A stretch of DNA of 60,061 bases from Actinomycetota bacterium (GTDB lineage Bacteria; Actinomycetota; Actinomycetes; Mycobacteriales; Pseudonocardiaceae), in contig JAJPIR010000255.1 of the NCBI GenBank assembly GCA_021324675.1, forward strand, positions 1 through 60,061. Direction: 5' to 3'. Both the position numbers and the translations under genes were made by a program. Shown here one piece after another: positions 17,704-25,372 of the stretch. Every line of letters starts with the position of its first letter. The first letter of the stretch is position 1. The notes below the pieces were generated by a model. The model ran no database searches and had not been told where the DNA came from. It saw only the letters and a program-made list of their open reading frames with translations.

Positions 17704-18045
17704 TTGCCCATGGCGGCTGGCAGCCTCGGTGTTGTGATCGCCATTATTCTCGATAACCTGCGCCGCAACGCATCCCTGACCATGGTCGTCATCACCTTGG
17801 CAGGCTTGCTGATCTGCCTCGGCCCACTACTCGGTGGGTCCTGGACCAGGCAGGCACTCCGAGCCGACTATAGCCACCGCGCCGAACAGCGTCGCAAGCT
17901 CACTGAAGAATGGCAAGCCATCCGCACCGCCCGTCACCACAACCACTGTCCCCACTGCACGAGCCCACTAACCCCATGCGACTCCTACCACGAACCCACC
18001 ATCGATGAGGCACCATATGGCGACTGGCAGCAGTACATAAAATGA
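17704..18045 (+). CDS. Small membrane protein with C-terminal Cys pairs
   Basis: About 113 residues. Residues 1-20 and 25-45 are hydrophobic (GSLGVVIAIILDNL and LTMVVITLAGLLICLGPLL), then a basic helix (QRRKLTEEWQAIRTARHH) and a CPHC...C motif (HNHCPHCTSPLTPC) like half of a zinc ribbon. The likely topology is two membrane spans with a cytoplasmic metal-binding tail. A TTG at 17704 and an ATG at 17710 are possible starts. Family not recognised. Confidence 0.5.
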   Translation: MPMAAGSLGVVIAIILDNLRRNASLTMVVITLAGLLICLGPLLGGSWTRQALRADYSHRAEQRRKLTEEWQAIRTARHHNHCPHCTSPLTPCDSYHEPTIDEAPYGDWQQYIK

Positions 18046-18218
18046 TGACAACGCAACCACGCGACCGGCAGTGGCTTCTGATGTTGTGGGCGCTAGAGGG
18101 ACGCGTTGGTGGAAGTTCCGGGTCTTGATCGGTTTTGTCGTAGATGTGGTGATCTTTCATCGGGGCCGGCGGTTCGCAGCCTCTCAGCGAGCCTCGTTTC
18201 CGGGTGGAGTGCGCAGTA

Positions 18219-19145
18219 TTAGTCACATGGTAAAATATGAGACCGGCGACACCGGGTCTTCGCGGCTTTTTCCCACCAGGTGTGCGCGGTGGGCAAGTCC
18301 CGCGGTTCCCATTGGGTGGCGAGTAATACGGCGAGATTGCACATCGCCTCGGGGTGACCAGCCTCTGCGGCTTTTTCCCACCAGGCACGCGCATTCGACA
18401 AAAGGCGCCGTTCTCCGAGGCTAGCGAGCAGATTGGCGAGGTTGTACATGGCCTCAACGTGACCTGCTTCGGCCGCTTTTTCCCACCAGGTACGCGCAGT
18501 GGGGAGATCGGGCGGCTGCCATTGAGTACCCAGCAGCAGTCCGAGATTGTTCATCGCCTCGGTGTTGCCGGCCTGGGCAGCCCGTTGGTACCAGGCCAGC
18601 GCACTGGACAGGTCACGCGGCTGCCACAGGGTCGCCAGGAGGTTGGCGAGGTTGTTCATAGCTTCGGGGTCGCCAGCCTCGGCCGCTTTTTCCCACCAGG
18701 TACGCGCGCTGGGGAGATCGGGCGGCTGCCATTGAGTACCCAGCAGCAGTCCGAGATGGTTCATCGAACTTGGACCCGGTGATTGCTGCGAGCCGATGGT
18801 CTCCTCACTGGTGGGCGGGACCGGTTGCGGGCCAAAGGTGCTGCCGACAGAGCCTTGTGACCCAACGGCGCAATCGCTGATGGGGGCACTCTCGGCGGTC
18901 TTCCACGCTGGGGTTAGTCGCAGGGTCAGCGTATGGGTGTTCGCTGGCTTGGGCGCGCCATTAAGCCCGAGCACAGACCATTCGATCTTGCCGTTGTATT
19001 GCCTGGTCACTGCGGCATGCACGGTCAGTTCGACGGGATCGACCCGCAGGTGCATAGGCTGGCCTGCACCGTGGCTCGTGGCCTTCGCCAGTTCCGCTCG
19101 TAATGCCCTGATTGCCGCGGCTAGCCCAACCTCTAGCTGTTCCAC
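18219..19145 (-). CDS. trypco2 domain fused to five Sel1-like repeats
   Basis: About 308 residues from GTG 19145. The N-terminal ~100 residues (VEQLEVGLAAAIRALRAEL, then MHLRVDPVELTVHAAV, NGKIEWSVLGLNG, and HTLTLRLTPAWK) match the trypsin-co-occurring domain trypco2 of actinobacterial conflict and surveillance proteins. A linker (about 105-140) leads to five 35-residue Sel1/TPR-like repeats, each ending ARTWWEKAAEAG..EAM.NL. The repeats are nearly identical at DNA level (105-bp period). The final repeat breaks off in KTRCRRSHILPCD, so the C-terminus is probably lost by a frameshift. No effector gene (trypsin, NACHT, TIR) is adjacent. Confidence 0.75.
   Translation of the reverse strand: MEQLEVGLAAAIRALRAELAKATSHGAGQPMHLRVDPVELTVHAAVTRQYNGKIEWSVLGLNGAPKPANTHTLTLRLTPAWKTAESAPISDCAVGSQGSVGSTFGPQPVPPTSEETIGSQQSPGPSSMNHLGLLLGTQWQPPDLPSARTWWEKAAEAGDPEAMNNLANLLATLWQPRDLSSALAWYQRAAQAGNTEAMNNLGLLLGTQWQPPDLPTARTWWEKAAEAGHVEAMYNLANLLASLGERRLLSNARAWWEKAAEAGHPEAMCNLAVLLATQWEPRDLPTAHTWWEKAAKTRCRRSHILPCD
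18250..18775 (-). repeat. 105-bp tandem repeats encoding Sel1-like units
   Basis: The string GCxTTTTTCCCACCAGG (plus-strand reading) recurs at 105-bp spacing near 18,265, 18,370, 18,475 and 18,685, with a diverged copy near 18,580. Units 1 and 3 are almost identical over more than 70 bases, which indicates recent duplication or gene conversion. Confidence 0.8.
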
Positions 19146-19549
19146 GAAGCCGCATCCCCGGTGTTCGTACTTGCATATGTACGTGCAGGCAGACCTCCCA
19201 ACAGTGTGCGCTGCACGCGTTACCAAGGGAAGACCGACCCCCTAGCGGGCTAACCCAGCGGCTGGGGGTCAACGGAGCGCACCGTCCTCACCGCACCCGT
19301 GCGACCAGTACGGTGCCGATCAGATCGATCACTTCCCGTAACTGTTCACGGTCAGCGAAGAACACTGAGCCGGCGATGTGGTGCAGTTGTGCCCGGCACA
19401 ACTGGCCAGCGTGCCGGGCGGGATAACTCAGAGCGCTGAGTATTATCACTGCTGGTAAGCGCCCCTGCGTCGCTGTGGCGGTACTGGGGAGTGCCTCGCC
19501 GGATGCGATTGTTTGCGATGGTTGCTGTCATTTCACAGGGGGCGTGTTC
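19146..19549. other. Divergent intergenic region
   Basis: Contains a possible hairpin at about 19,237-19,269 (arms ACCCCC and GGGGGT). No gene is recognised. Promoters for the trypco2 gene (minus) and the TauE-like gene (plus) should lie here. Confidence 0.4.
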
Positions 19550-20668
19550 GTGAACCTCGCCGCAGTCTTGGTGACCGGCCTGTTTGCTGGCGGCGTCTCG
19601 TGCGCCGCCGTGCAGGGCGGCCTACTGACCGGGCTGATCACCCGCCAACGTGCGCCGACCCCATCTCCTGGCCCGGCCCATTCTTGCCAGAGCTGCAGCA
19701 ACCATGCCAGCCTCACCACGCCGGACACGGCTACGACGTGCGCCGTCCCCAGCACCCAACCATCCACCAGGCGTGGCCAGCTCGGTGAAGATCTCGCCCC
19801 GGTATGCGGATTCTTAGCGGGCAAGCTAATCTCTCACACCGCACTGGGAGCATTGCTGGGAACCCTCGGCGGTGCAGCGCAGCTATCGATCGGTGCGCGC
19901 ACCTGGCTGCAAGTCGGCGCCGGCCTCCTGATCGTCATCTTGGGTCTGGCCCACCTTGGGCTACCGGGCTTTCGCAGGATTGCCATCGAACCCCCGCTGT
20001 CATGGATGAGGATCGTTCGGAACCAGGCTCGATCTCAGGCGGCGTTGGCTCCGGCACTGCTCGGGGTGGCAACAGTGCTCATCCCGTGCGGGGTGACACT
20101 GTCGGTGGAGGCGCTGGCCCTGACAACCGGGTCCTCGTGGGCAGGTGCTGCCACAATGGCGGTATTCGTGCTGGGTACCAGCCCCCTGTTTGCTGCGCTG
20201 GGATATGCCGCCCGCAAGGCCGCTACCGCGTGGCGGGGCAGGTTGGCGGTGCTCACCGGATTGGCGGTAGTCGCACTTGGCCTTTACACCCTCAATGGCG
20301 GCCTTGAACTGGCCGGCTCACCGGTCGCGGCAAGTCGCATCGCCCAAACAGTCGGACTGGGCGGATCAGTCCCTGACACCGCTACGGTCTCCATACAGGA
20401 TGGTAAGCAGCTCGTGGTGATCACTGCTACGTCGAGCTCTTACCGCCCCAACAACGTCCACGTTCGCGCCGGCATACCGACGACCCTCGTGATTCGCTCT
20501 AATCAGGTGCACGGCTGCATCCGCTCTTTTGTCATCGCCTCCCGTAATGAGCAACGCATTTTGCCCAGCACAGGCGACACCAAAATCGACCTTGGTGTGC
20601 TGCAACCCGGCCGGCTGGACTATGCGTGCGGGATGGGCATGTACACCGGCGCGATTACCGTTGCCTGA
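19550..20668 (+). CDS. TauE/SafE-type membrane protein with C-terminal cupredoxin-like domain
   Basis: About 372 residues from GTG 19550 (AGGGGG upstream; GTG 19544 is also possible). Membrane helices: LAAVLVTGLFAGGVSCAA at the start, then, after a Cys/Ser/Thr-rich loop with CQSC and CAVPS, about 85-110, 115-135, 160-195 and 205-235. The pattern GVATVLIPCGVTLSVEALA is the conserved Pro-Cys-Gly segment of the TauE/DsbD-like family. Residues about 280-372 (VVITATSSSYRPNNVHVRAG, then CIRSFVIASRN and LDYACGMGMYTG) form a cupredoxin-like domain with Cys and Met ligands at the right places. This suggests copper or thiol-redox handling at the membrane, not sulfite export. Confidence 0.75.
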   Translation: MNLAAVLVTGLFAGGVSCAAVQGGLLTGLITRQRAPTPSPGPAHSCQSCSNHASLTTPDTATTCAVPSTQPSTRRGQLGEDLAPVCGFLAGKLISHTALGALLGTLGGAAQLSIGARTWLQVGAGLLIVILGLAHLGLPGFRRIAIEPPLSWMRIVRNQARSQAALAPALLGVATVLIPCGVTLSVEALALTTGSSWAGAATMAVFVLGTSPLFAALGYAARKAATAWRGRLAVLTGLAVVALGLYTLNGGLELAGSPVAASRIAQTVGLGGSVPDTATVSIQDGKQLVVITATSSSYRPNNVHVRAGIPTTLVIRSNQVHGCIRSFVIASRNEQRILPSTGDTKIDLGVLQPGRLDYACGMGMYTGAITVA

Positions 20669-20742
20669 GCAAGGAACAGTAGCTGGGCTATCGGGTCAGG
20701 TGCGGTGGTGTTATGTCCGGCTGTTCCGGGTATTTCCGCACT

Positions 20743-21093
20743 ATGAGTGAGGCAGGTGGACCGGGTGATCGGGCTCAGGAGCTCAAGATCCAGGTCGCCC
20801 AGAGTGCCCAGGAGGTGCGTGCCCAGGTGATCGCGAAGGCCCCACAGCTGACGGGAGCGGTGGCGCAGAAGGCCCAGGGGGTGATGCAGGACAGACCGGG
20901 TGCCGCAGTAGGCGCGGGCCTAGCTGTGTTGGGGTTATTAATCACTCGCCGTCGTCGACGCCGGCGGGAGAAAGCGAAGAAGATCCGTGGGCGATCGAGA
21001 GCAAGCCGGGCTCGGCGGTGGGTGCGGGCGCTAGCCGTGTTGGGATTGCTGATGCGTCGACGTCGGCGGCGTCAGCGGGAAGAGGGCTCGTGA
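20743..21093 (+). CDS. DUF3618-like membrane-anchored protein with duplicated hydrophobic-basic tail
   Basis: 116 residues from ATG 20743. An acidic/amphipathic helix (RAQELKIQVAQSAQEVRAQV) leads to GAAVGAGLAVLGLLI followed by a run of Arg/Lys. The tail is then repeated: VRALAVLGLLMRRRRRRQREE. The first half resembles actinobacterial DUF3618 proteins, which are normally followed by DUF4235; a DUF4235 remnant does follow, overlapping by 4 bases, which supports the reading. The internal duplication is unusual. Its function is unknown; the Arg runs fit the inner face of a membrane. Confidence 0.55.
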   Translation: MSEAGGPGDRAQELKIQVAQSAQEVRAQVIAKAPQLTGAVAQKAQGVMQDRPGAAVGAGLAVLGLLITRRRRRRREKAKKIRGRSRASRARRWVRALAVLGLLMRRRRRRQREEGS

Positions 21094-21230
21094 AGATTTC
21101 TCTGCAGGCCACTGAGCCTGCTCGTCAGCGTGCTCGGCGGGACCCTGGCCGGCGCGGTGTTTAAGAAGGTCTGGGCGGCAGTGTCCGCCCACACCGCAAC
21201 CGTCACAGTCACCTTTACCAGCATCGGTGT
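21090..21230 (+). pseudogene. DUF4235 membrane-protein remnant, frameshifted
   Basis: A GTG at 21090 overlaps the previous stop and begins VKISLQATE. One base is then missing; the next frame reads LLVSVLGGTLAGAVFKKVWAA, the conserved N-terminal helix of DUF4235 proteins. The rest of the domain is absent, replaced by a Thr/Val stretch and then Ser/Pro-rich sequence. Confidence 0.5.
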
Positions 21231-21589
21231 TGGGGCCGGAGGCCAGCCCTCACCACCGTCGACTCCCAGCCTTGCGCCAGACGATGGCCGTCTCCCCTCT
21301 CCGAGCACTGACGACTCGCCAGGCATAGTTCGCCGACCATGGTCCCCGGAGTGCAGGTCTCGGATGTCGTGGTGTACGGAGTCACCGTGGGTGACCACGG
21401 TGGCGGCGTGATGTGAGGCGGCACCGCCTGGTCCCTTCGAGAACCCGACCAAGGCAGCTCGACGTTGGTCCATTCAAATGTTGCTCGACCAAAACTGCAA
21501 CTGGATGAACTGGAAAATGAATGCGGTGGGTGACGGAATCGAACCCGTCTAAAGCTTGTGAACTACATGACCTGGCCAGGACAATAGCC
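21231..21589. other. Gene-free stretch
   Basis: No protein-like frame or strong hairpin recognised between the DUF4235 remnant and the RsbW-like remnant. Confidence 0.4.
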
Positions 21590-21742
21590 GGAACGAGCAT
21601 CTGACGTCGCCCTCAGCAGGGGACGCCAACCTGCTCGCTGGCGGTGAGCAGGTCCGATGGTCATGTTGTCCATGCAGGCCTGCATGATCGGGGTTTCCCG
21701 GCGACGGTCCTCGCCTTTCATGGGTGGCGACCGCCAGCGGCC
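21590..21742 (-). pseudogene. C-terminal fragment of an RsbW-like kinase gene
   Basis: The frame reads RWRSPPMKGEDRRR, then ETPIMQACMDNMTIGP and GWRPLLRATSDA. This aligns with the C-terminus of the RsbW-like genes at 11,342 and 12,110 (RWRPVPIHHENRRR, GIPIMQACMDTVTIGQ, VVLRSR). The G2 glycine is Glu and the upstream half is missing. It overlaps the end of the intact ATPase gene at 21,718, so that gene appears to have inserted into or recombined with an older paralogue. Confidence 0.65.
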
Positions 21743-22188
21743 CGCCCTCCCAGCCCAGCGAACAAAACCACCGTGGTGCCATCTGCGCTGCGGATTACGT
21801 GAGTGCGGCTCGTCACCGCGCGCATCGCGGACAAGCCGCGGCCGCGGTAGCCCGCCTGCTGCGTGGGCAAGCGCCAGCGCCCGTAGTCGGTGATGGTGAT
21901 CCGCAGCAAGGGCGGACACACCTGGGCCTGGAGCCGCATCACCGGATGCAGATGATCGGGCGCGTAGGCATGCTCCACCACGTCAGCCAACGCTTCATAG
22001 CCAGCCCACGTCAGATCATCGGCAAGCAAGGCCTCCACTCCCGTGGTGTGCAGCCACCGCCGCAAGGCAATTCGCAACTGCCGGGCGTGGTAGGCGCCGG
22101 CGTGCGCGGTGATATCCAGCGGCGCTACCCGGGCATCGCGAGCGCGGGCCGCTCGCGAGGAAGCAACGGTCGCGCTGAGGAAAGGCAT
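21718..22188 (-). CDS. RsbW-like ATP-binding protein (divergent copy)
   Basis: 156 residues. RQLRIALRRWLHTTGV, then the N-box-like YEALADVVEHAY (about 63-74), then ITITDYGRW (G1) and YRGRGLSAMRAV (G2), and ADGTTVVLF at the end. This is the HATPase_c_2 layout of anti-sigma kinases, but it is clearly more distant from the two tandem copies at 11-12.6 kb. The Asn of the N-box is replaced (ALADVVEHAY), which should weaken Mg-ATP binding. The stop lies just inside the remnant of another paralogue. Its target is unknown. Confidence 0.7.
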   Translation of the reverse strand: MPFLSATVASSRAARARDARVAPLDITAHAGAYHARQLRIALRRWLHTTGVEALLADDLTWAGYEALADVVEHAYAPDHLHPVMRLQAQVCPPLLRITITDYGRWRLPTQQAGYRGRGLSAMRAVTSRTHVIRSADGTTVVLFAGLGGRAAGGRHP

Positions 22189-22408
22189 GTCTCACTCCCT
22201 TTCTGTTTGTCCTCCCTTGCTGCCGTGACGAACAATGCCTACCCCGCCGCGTCATCTCTCACACACGCCCGTGCTTTTCTGGTGGCGCAGTCACCCGATG
22301 CTCAAACCGCCGCAGCATAGCAATCTACCTTTAATGACAGTGTTGTTAATAAGCGCTCAGTCGCGATGCCAGGTTCGTGACAGCTGGCGACCCGAAAACG
22401 CAGGACTC

Positions 22409-22837
22409 TTAACGAACAGATCCATCAAGGTGAACGGCCTCGGGGTTGAGTTCGGTGAGCAGCTTTTCGACCCGGGCGCGGATGTCGTCGCGGACTGCAC
22501 GGACAACCTCGATGGGTTGGCCGGCGGGGTCGGTGAGCTGCCAGTCCTCGTAGCGCTTGCCGGGAAAGACCGGGCAGGTGTCACCACAGCCCATGGTGAC
22601 GATGACATCGCTTTCCTGGGCGGTGGCGTAGTCGAGTTGCTTGGGGTGTTCGGCAGTGATGTCGATGCCGACCTCCCGCATCGCCTCGACCGCAACGGGG
22701 TTGATCTGGTCGGCGGGCTCGGAGCCGGCGGAGCGGACCTCAACGCCGGCGCCGGCGAGGTGACGCAGCCATCCGGCAGCCATCTGCGAGCGGCCAGCGT
22801 TGTGTATGCAGACGAACAGGACGCTGGGACGGGTCAT
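22409..22837 (-). CDS. arsC: Arsenate reductase, low-molecular-weight-phosphatase type
   Basis: 142 residues. The P-loop CIHNAGRSQMAAG (Cys-x5-Arg-Ser) near residue 10 is the catalytic site; MGCGDTCPVFPGKRYEDW (about 80-98) carries the further redox Cys residues used for thioredoxin- or mycothiol-linked turnover. It reduces arsenate to arsenite in the cytoplasm. The ATG overlaps the stop of the aquaporin-like gene by 4 bases (ATGA), placing it third in an arsR-aquaporin-arsC operon. The length is normal. Confidence 0.92.
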   Translation of the reverse strand: MTRPSVLFVCIHNAGRSQMAAGWLRHLAGAGVEVRSAGSEPADQINPVAVEAMREVGIDITAEHPKQLDYATAQESDVIVTMGCGDTCPVFPGKRYEDWQLTDPAGQPIEVVRAVRDDIRARVEKLLTELNPEAVHLDGSVR

Positions 22838-23340
22838 CGGAGCGCCTCTTTTTCTTGCTCGGGGTGGGGGACGACGACGACATCGGCGGTCCGGGCCGCC
22901 TCGGGGTACCACCAGGCGATCGCCCCGACGGCGAGCAGGCCGCCCAGCAGCCACAGCTGCCCGCCGTTGCGGTGGGTGTGGGACCAGGCCACCGCGGGCA
23001 GCCCGAACATCAAGTCGGCCAGCACGGCGCCGGCGATCGCGCCGGCAATCTGCGCGCCGGCGTATCCGGCCAGGTCGGCTGCGGTCAGGCCGGTGCGGGC
23101 ACGGCGGCCCAGCCACCAATCGGCCGCGGAGACGACCGGGTTGAAGTGCGCCCCGGACACCTGCCCGAAAGTCAGGATCAGCGCCCCGACCGCCAGCGCA
23201 GTAGCGATCGCGTTTTCCAGCAGCTGCAGCCCGGTGTCGTGCGGGGCCAGCCGGGACGCGGCGATGCCGGAGCCCACCACTGCGGCGACCAGCAGGCCGG
23301 TGCCGACGAACTCGGCCGACGCCCGGCGGGCCAGGCTCAC
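22834..23340 (-). CDS. Aquaporin-family (AqpS-like) protein with internal deletion of its second half
   Basis: 168 residues against about 230-250 for the family. The first half is standard: RRASAEFVGTGLLVAAVVGS, then LILTFGQVSGAHFNPVVSAAD with one NPx motif (NPV), then the third helix. After HTHRNGGQLWL the sequence jumps to LLAVGAIAWWYPEAA and a short polar tail, so the second NPA half-channel is missing. A single-half protein cannot form a normal pore unless it dimerises. In ars operons such channels let arsenite leave the cell. Both ends overlap neighbours by 4 bases, so the deletion kept the operon frame. Confidence 0.75.
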   Translation of the reverse strand: MSLARRASAEFVGTGLLVAAVVGSGIAASRLAPHDTGLQLLENAIATALAVGALILTFGQVSGAHFNPVVSAADWWLGRRARTGLTAADLAGYAGAQIAGAIAGAVLADLMFGLPAVAWSHTHRNGGQLWLLGGLLAVGAIAWWYPEAARTADVVVVPHPEQEKEALR

Positions 23341-23714
23341 GTGCCGGCCTCCGCGGCCGCGGTGACCGTGGAGGTGTCCAGCAGCTGCGACAGTTCGGCC
23401 GGTTTTACCGGCACGACCCGGTAGTAGACCCAGGTCCCGCGGCGCTCGGAGTCGACCAGGCCGGCCTTGCGCAGCACCTTGAGATGGTGGGAGATGGTGG
23501 GCCCGCTCAGCGTGAATGCCCCGGTCAGCTCACACACGCAGACCTCGCCACTGCCCCGGGCGGCGATCAGCGACAGCAGCCGCAGCCGTACCGGATCACC
23601 CATAGCCTTGAACCCCCGCGCTGATTCGGCTGCGGCGTCCTCGGAGAGCGCCTCGGTCACCATCGGCGTGCAGCAGCTTGCGTCCCTGAGGACCGGCACT
23701 CCTTGTCTCGACAC
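23337..23714 (-). CDS. arsR: Arsenite-responsive repressor, ArsR/SmtB family
   Basis: 125 residues. Winged helix: GDPVRLRLLSLIAARG, GEVCVCELTGAF, LSGPTISHHLKVLRKAGLV, RRGTWVYYRVVP. The CVC in the helix before the recognition helix is the classical As(III) site; an extra CC pair lies near the N-terminus (DASCCTP) as in some actinobacterial ArsR proteins. It starts at GTG 23714 (an ATG 17 codons in is an alternative). It should repress its own operon and divergent arsI through the palindrome at 23,717-23,742. Confidence 0.9.
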   Translation of the reverse strand: MSRQGVPVLRDASCCTPMVTEALSEDAAAESARGFKAMGDPVRLRLLSLIAARGSGEVCVCELTGAFTLSGPTISHHLKVLRKAGLVDSERRGTWVYYRVVPVKPAELSQLLDTSTVTAAAEAGT

Positions 23715-23716
23715 CT

Positions 23717-23742
23717 ATCTAGTTTGACATTTATCTAGTCAA
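23717..23742. promoter_or_regulatory. ArsR operator/divergent promoter
   Basis: An AT-rich block in GC-rich DNA with TTGACATTTATCTAGTCAA (23,724-23,742): arms TTGAC/GTCAA around nine bases. ATCTAG is repeated at 16-base spacing (23,717 and 23,733). It lies 3-28 bases before arsR and about 50 before arsI, as expected for a shared ArsR site. Confidence 0.7.
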
Positions 23743-23789
23743 GGCGCCAAGCTTTTGTTTAGACAGATGCCTAATCAAGGAGGTGCGGG

Positions 23790-24251
23790 ATGTCCCGCGT
23801 CCAGTTGGCGCTCCGCGTGTCCGACCTGGAGGGGTCGGTGACGTTCTACTCCACGCTGTTCGGCGTCCAGCCGGCCAAGCGCCGGCCCGGGTACGCCAAC
23901 TTCGCTATCGAGCAACCACCGCTCAAGCTGGTGCTCATCGAAGGTGAGGCCGGCCAGCCAACGGTGATGGATCACCTCGGCGTGGAGGTATTCAGCAGCG
24001 AGGAGGTCGCCGCAGCGACCACACGGCTGCAGGAATCCGGGCTGGTCACGCTATCGGAGAGCGACACCATGTGCTGCTATGCGCTGCAGGACAAGGTGTG
24101 GGTGCGCGGTCCTGGCGACGAGCCGTGGGAAGTGTATGTGGTCAAGGGCGATGCCGGCACCCTCGACAAGGCCGCTGGCAGCGCGTGCTGCACGGGCGAG
24201 CAGACCGACGACAGGGAGCCGGCCAGTACCGCCGCCCCCAGCTGCTGCTAG
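23790..24251 (+). CDS. arsI: ArsI/CadI-family metalloenzyme (organoarsenical C-As lyase type)
   Basis: 153 residues, vicinal-oxygen-chelate fold. MSRVQLALRVSDLEGSVTFY is the first beta-alpha unit with a metal-ligand-like position; DHLGVEV gives another ligand, and EPWEVYVV the Glu of the last strand. SDTMCCYALQDKVWV carries the vicinal Cys pair that binds trivalent organoarsenicals. The C-terminal tail ends in SCC, with CC in SACCTG, possible extra metal-thiol sites. The family includes ArsI and cadmium-induced CadI; the ars context favours ArsI. AAGGAGG lies eight bases before the ATG. Confidence 0.88.
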   Translation: MSRVQLALRVSDLEGSVTFYSTLFGVQPAKRRPGYANFAIEQPPLKLVLIEGEAGQPTVMDHLGVEVFSSEEVAAATTRLQESGLVTLSESDTMCCYALQDKVWVRGPGDEPWEVYVVKGDAGTLDKAAGSACCTGEQTDDREPASTAAPSCC

Positions 24252-24318
24252 CCGGGCCTTCGTTCACGCTTGGCGGCGCGGCGAGGACATCCGTCGCCTC
24301 AATGCGACAATCCCGATC

Positions 24319-25224
24319 TCACCGATCAGCACTGAATTTTCGTGGCGGGCCGGCCGCGGCGGGTTTGTCCCTCGAAGCCAACCATGAGCAGAGCAGCCGC
24401 ATCGCGTCGTGCGCGGGGCTGCTTGCGCGGGTCGTGTACACGAACAGGGTCTGGTCCGGGTCGCCCGCCAGGTTCATCGCCTCGTAGTGGATCTCTAGAT
24501 CGCCGACGACAGGGTGGTGCATGCGCTTGGTGCCATGGCTTCGCTCGACCACGTGGCGATCGGCCCACCAGCGGCGGAACTCCTCACTTCTCATCGCGAG
24601 CTCGCCGACCAGCTGCCGGGTGGCCGGGTCGTCGGGATGGCGGCCGGCGTCGAGCCGCAGCGTGCCGACGGCCTCGGCCGCGACCGTCGCCCAGTCCGGG
24701 TAGAGGGACCGGGGCTCGGGCGCCAGGATCATCCAGCGCACGTAGTTGCGTTCCCGCGCGGGCATCGCGTACCAGTCGGCGATCAACGCCCTGGCCAGTG
24801 GGTTCGAGGCGAGCACGTCCGTGCGGCGGCCGATGATGAAGGCAGGCTGGTCGGTGAGCGAGTCGATCAGGTCCAGCATTTCCGGCCGGACCCGCTGGAC
24901 CCGCGAGCCCGTCTGCGGGCGCGCCGGCACCCCCTCACGAGCCAAGTCGACGAGGTGGGCGCGCTCGGCGTTGTCCAGGCCAAGCGCGGTGGCGAGCGCG
25001 TCGAGCACGGAGTCCGACGGGTGTTGGTGGCGGCCCTGCTCAAGGCGCGTGTAGTAGTCCACAGACACCCCCGCGAGCTGCGCCAGCTCCTCCCGGCGCA
25101 GGCCGGGGACCCGGCGGTTCGCGCCCGACCGCAGCCCGACGTCTTCTGGCCGGGTGCGGGCCCTACATGCCTTGAGGTACTTGCCCAGCTCTCCGGTTGC
25201 AGCCACACGCCGAGTTTGCTCCAA
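24319..25224 (-). CDS. XRE-family regulator with MmyB-like ligand-binding domain
   Basis: 301 residues. The HTH is RRVPGLRREELAQLAGVS and VDYYTRLEQGRHQHPS (about 35-70), the typical start of MmyB/MLTR-type regulators, which are encoded divergently from dehydrogenases. The second domain (about 110-285) has FIIGRRTDVLASNPLA, NYVRWMIL, and EFRRWWADRHV, characteristic of the fatty-acid-like ligand pocket. It is divergent from the SDR gene at 25,373 with about 150 bases between, so it probably controls that gene in response to its substrate. Confidence 0.88.
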   Translation of the reverse strand: MEQTRRVAATGELGKYLKACRARTRPEDVGLRSGANRRVPGLRREELAQLAGVSVDYYTRLEQGRHQHPSDSVLDALATALGLDNAERAHLVDLAREGVPARPQTGSRVQRVRPEMLDLIDSLTDQPAFIIGRRTDVLASNPLARALIADWYAMPARERNYVRWMILAPEPRSLYPDWATVAAEAVGTLRLDAGRHPDDPATRQLVGELAMRSEEFRRWWADRHVVERSHGTKRMHHPVVGDLEIHYEAMNLAGDPDQTLFVYTTRASSPAHDAMRLLCSWLASRDKPAAAGPPRKFSADR

Positions 25225-25372
25225 GCGGCGACCCGGCGGGGCACCGAAGGGGGACGCGCCGTACCCAGGTATGACGAGGCCAGTTATCGCGGCCTCGTGC
25301 GGCCGGGCCGGTGATTAGCTCGGTCGTGCGGGCGGACGACGCCCGCGCTGGACAAGGGAAAGGGGATGGAGA

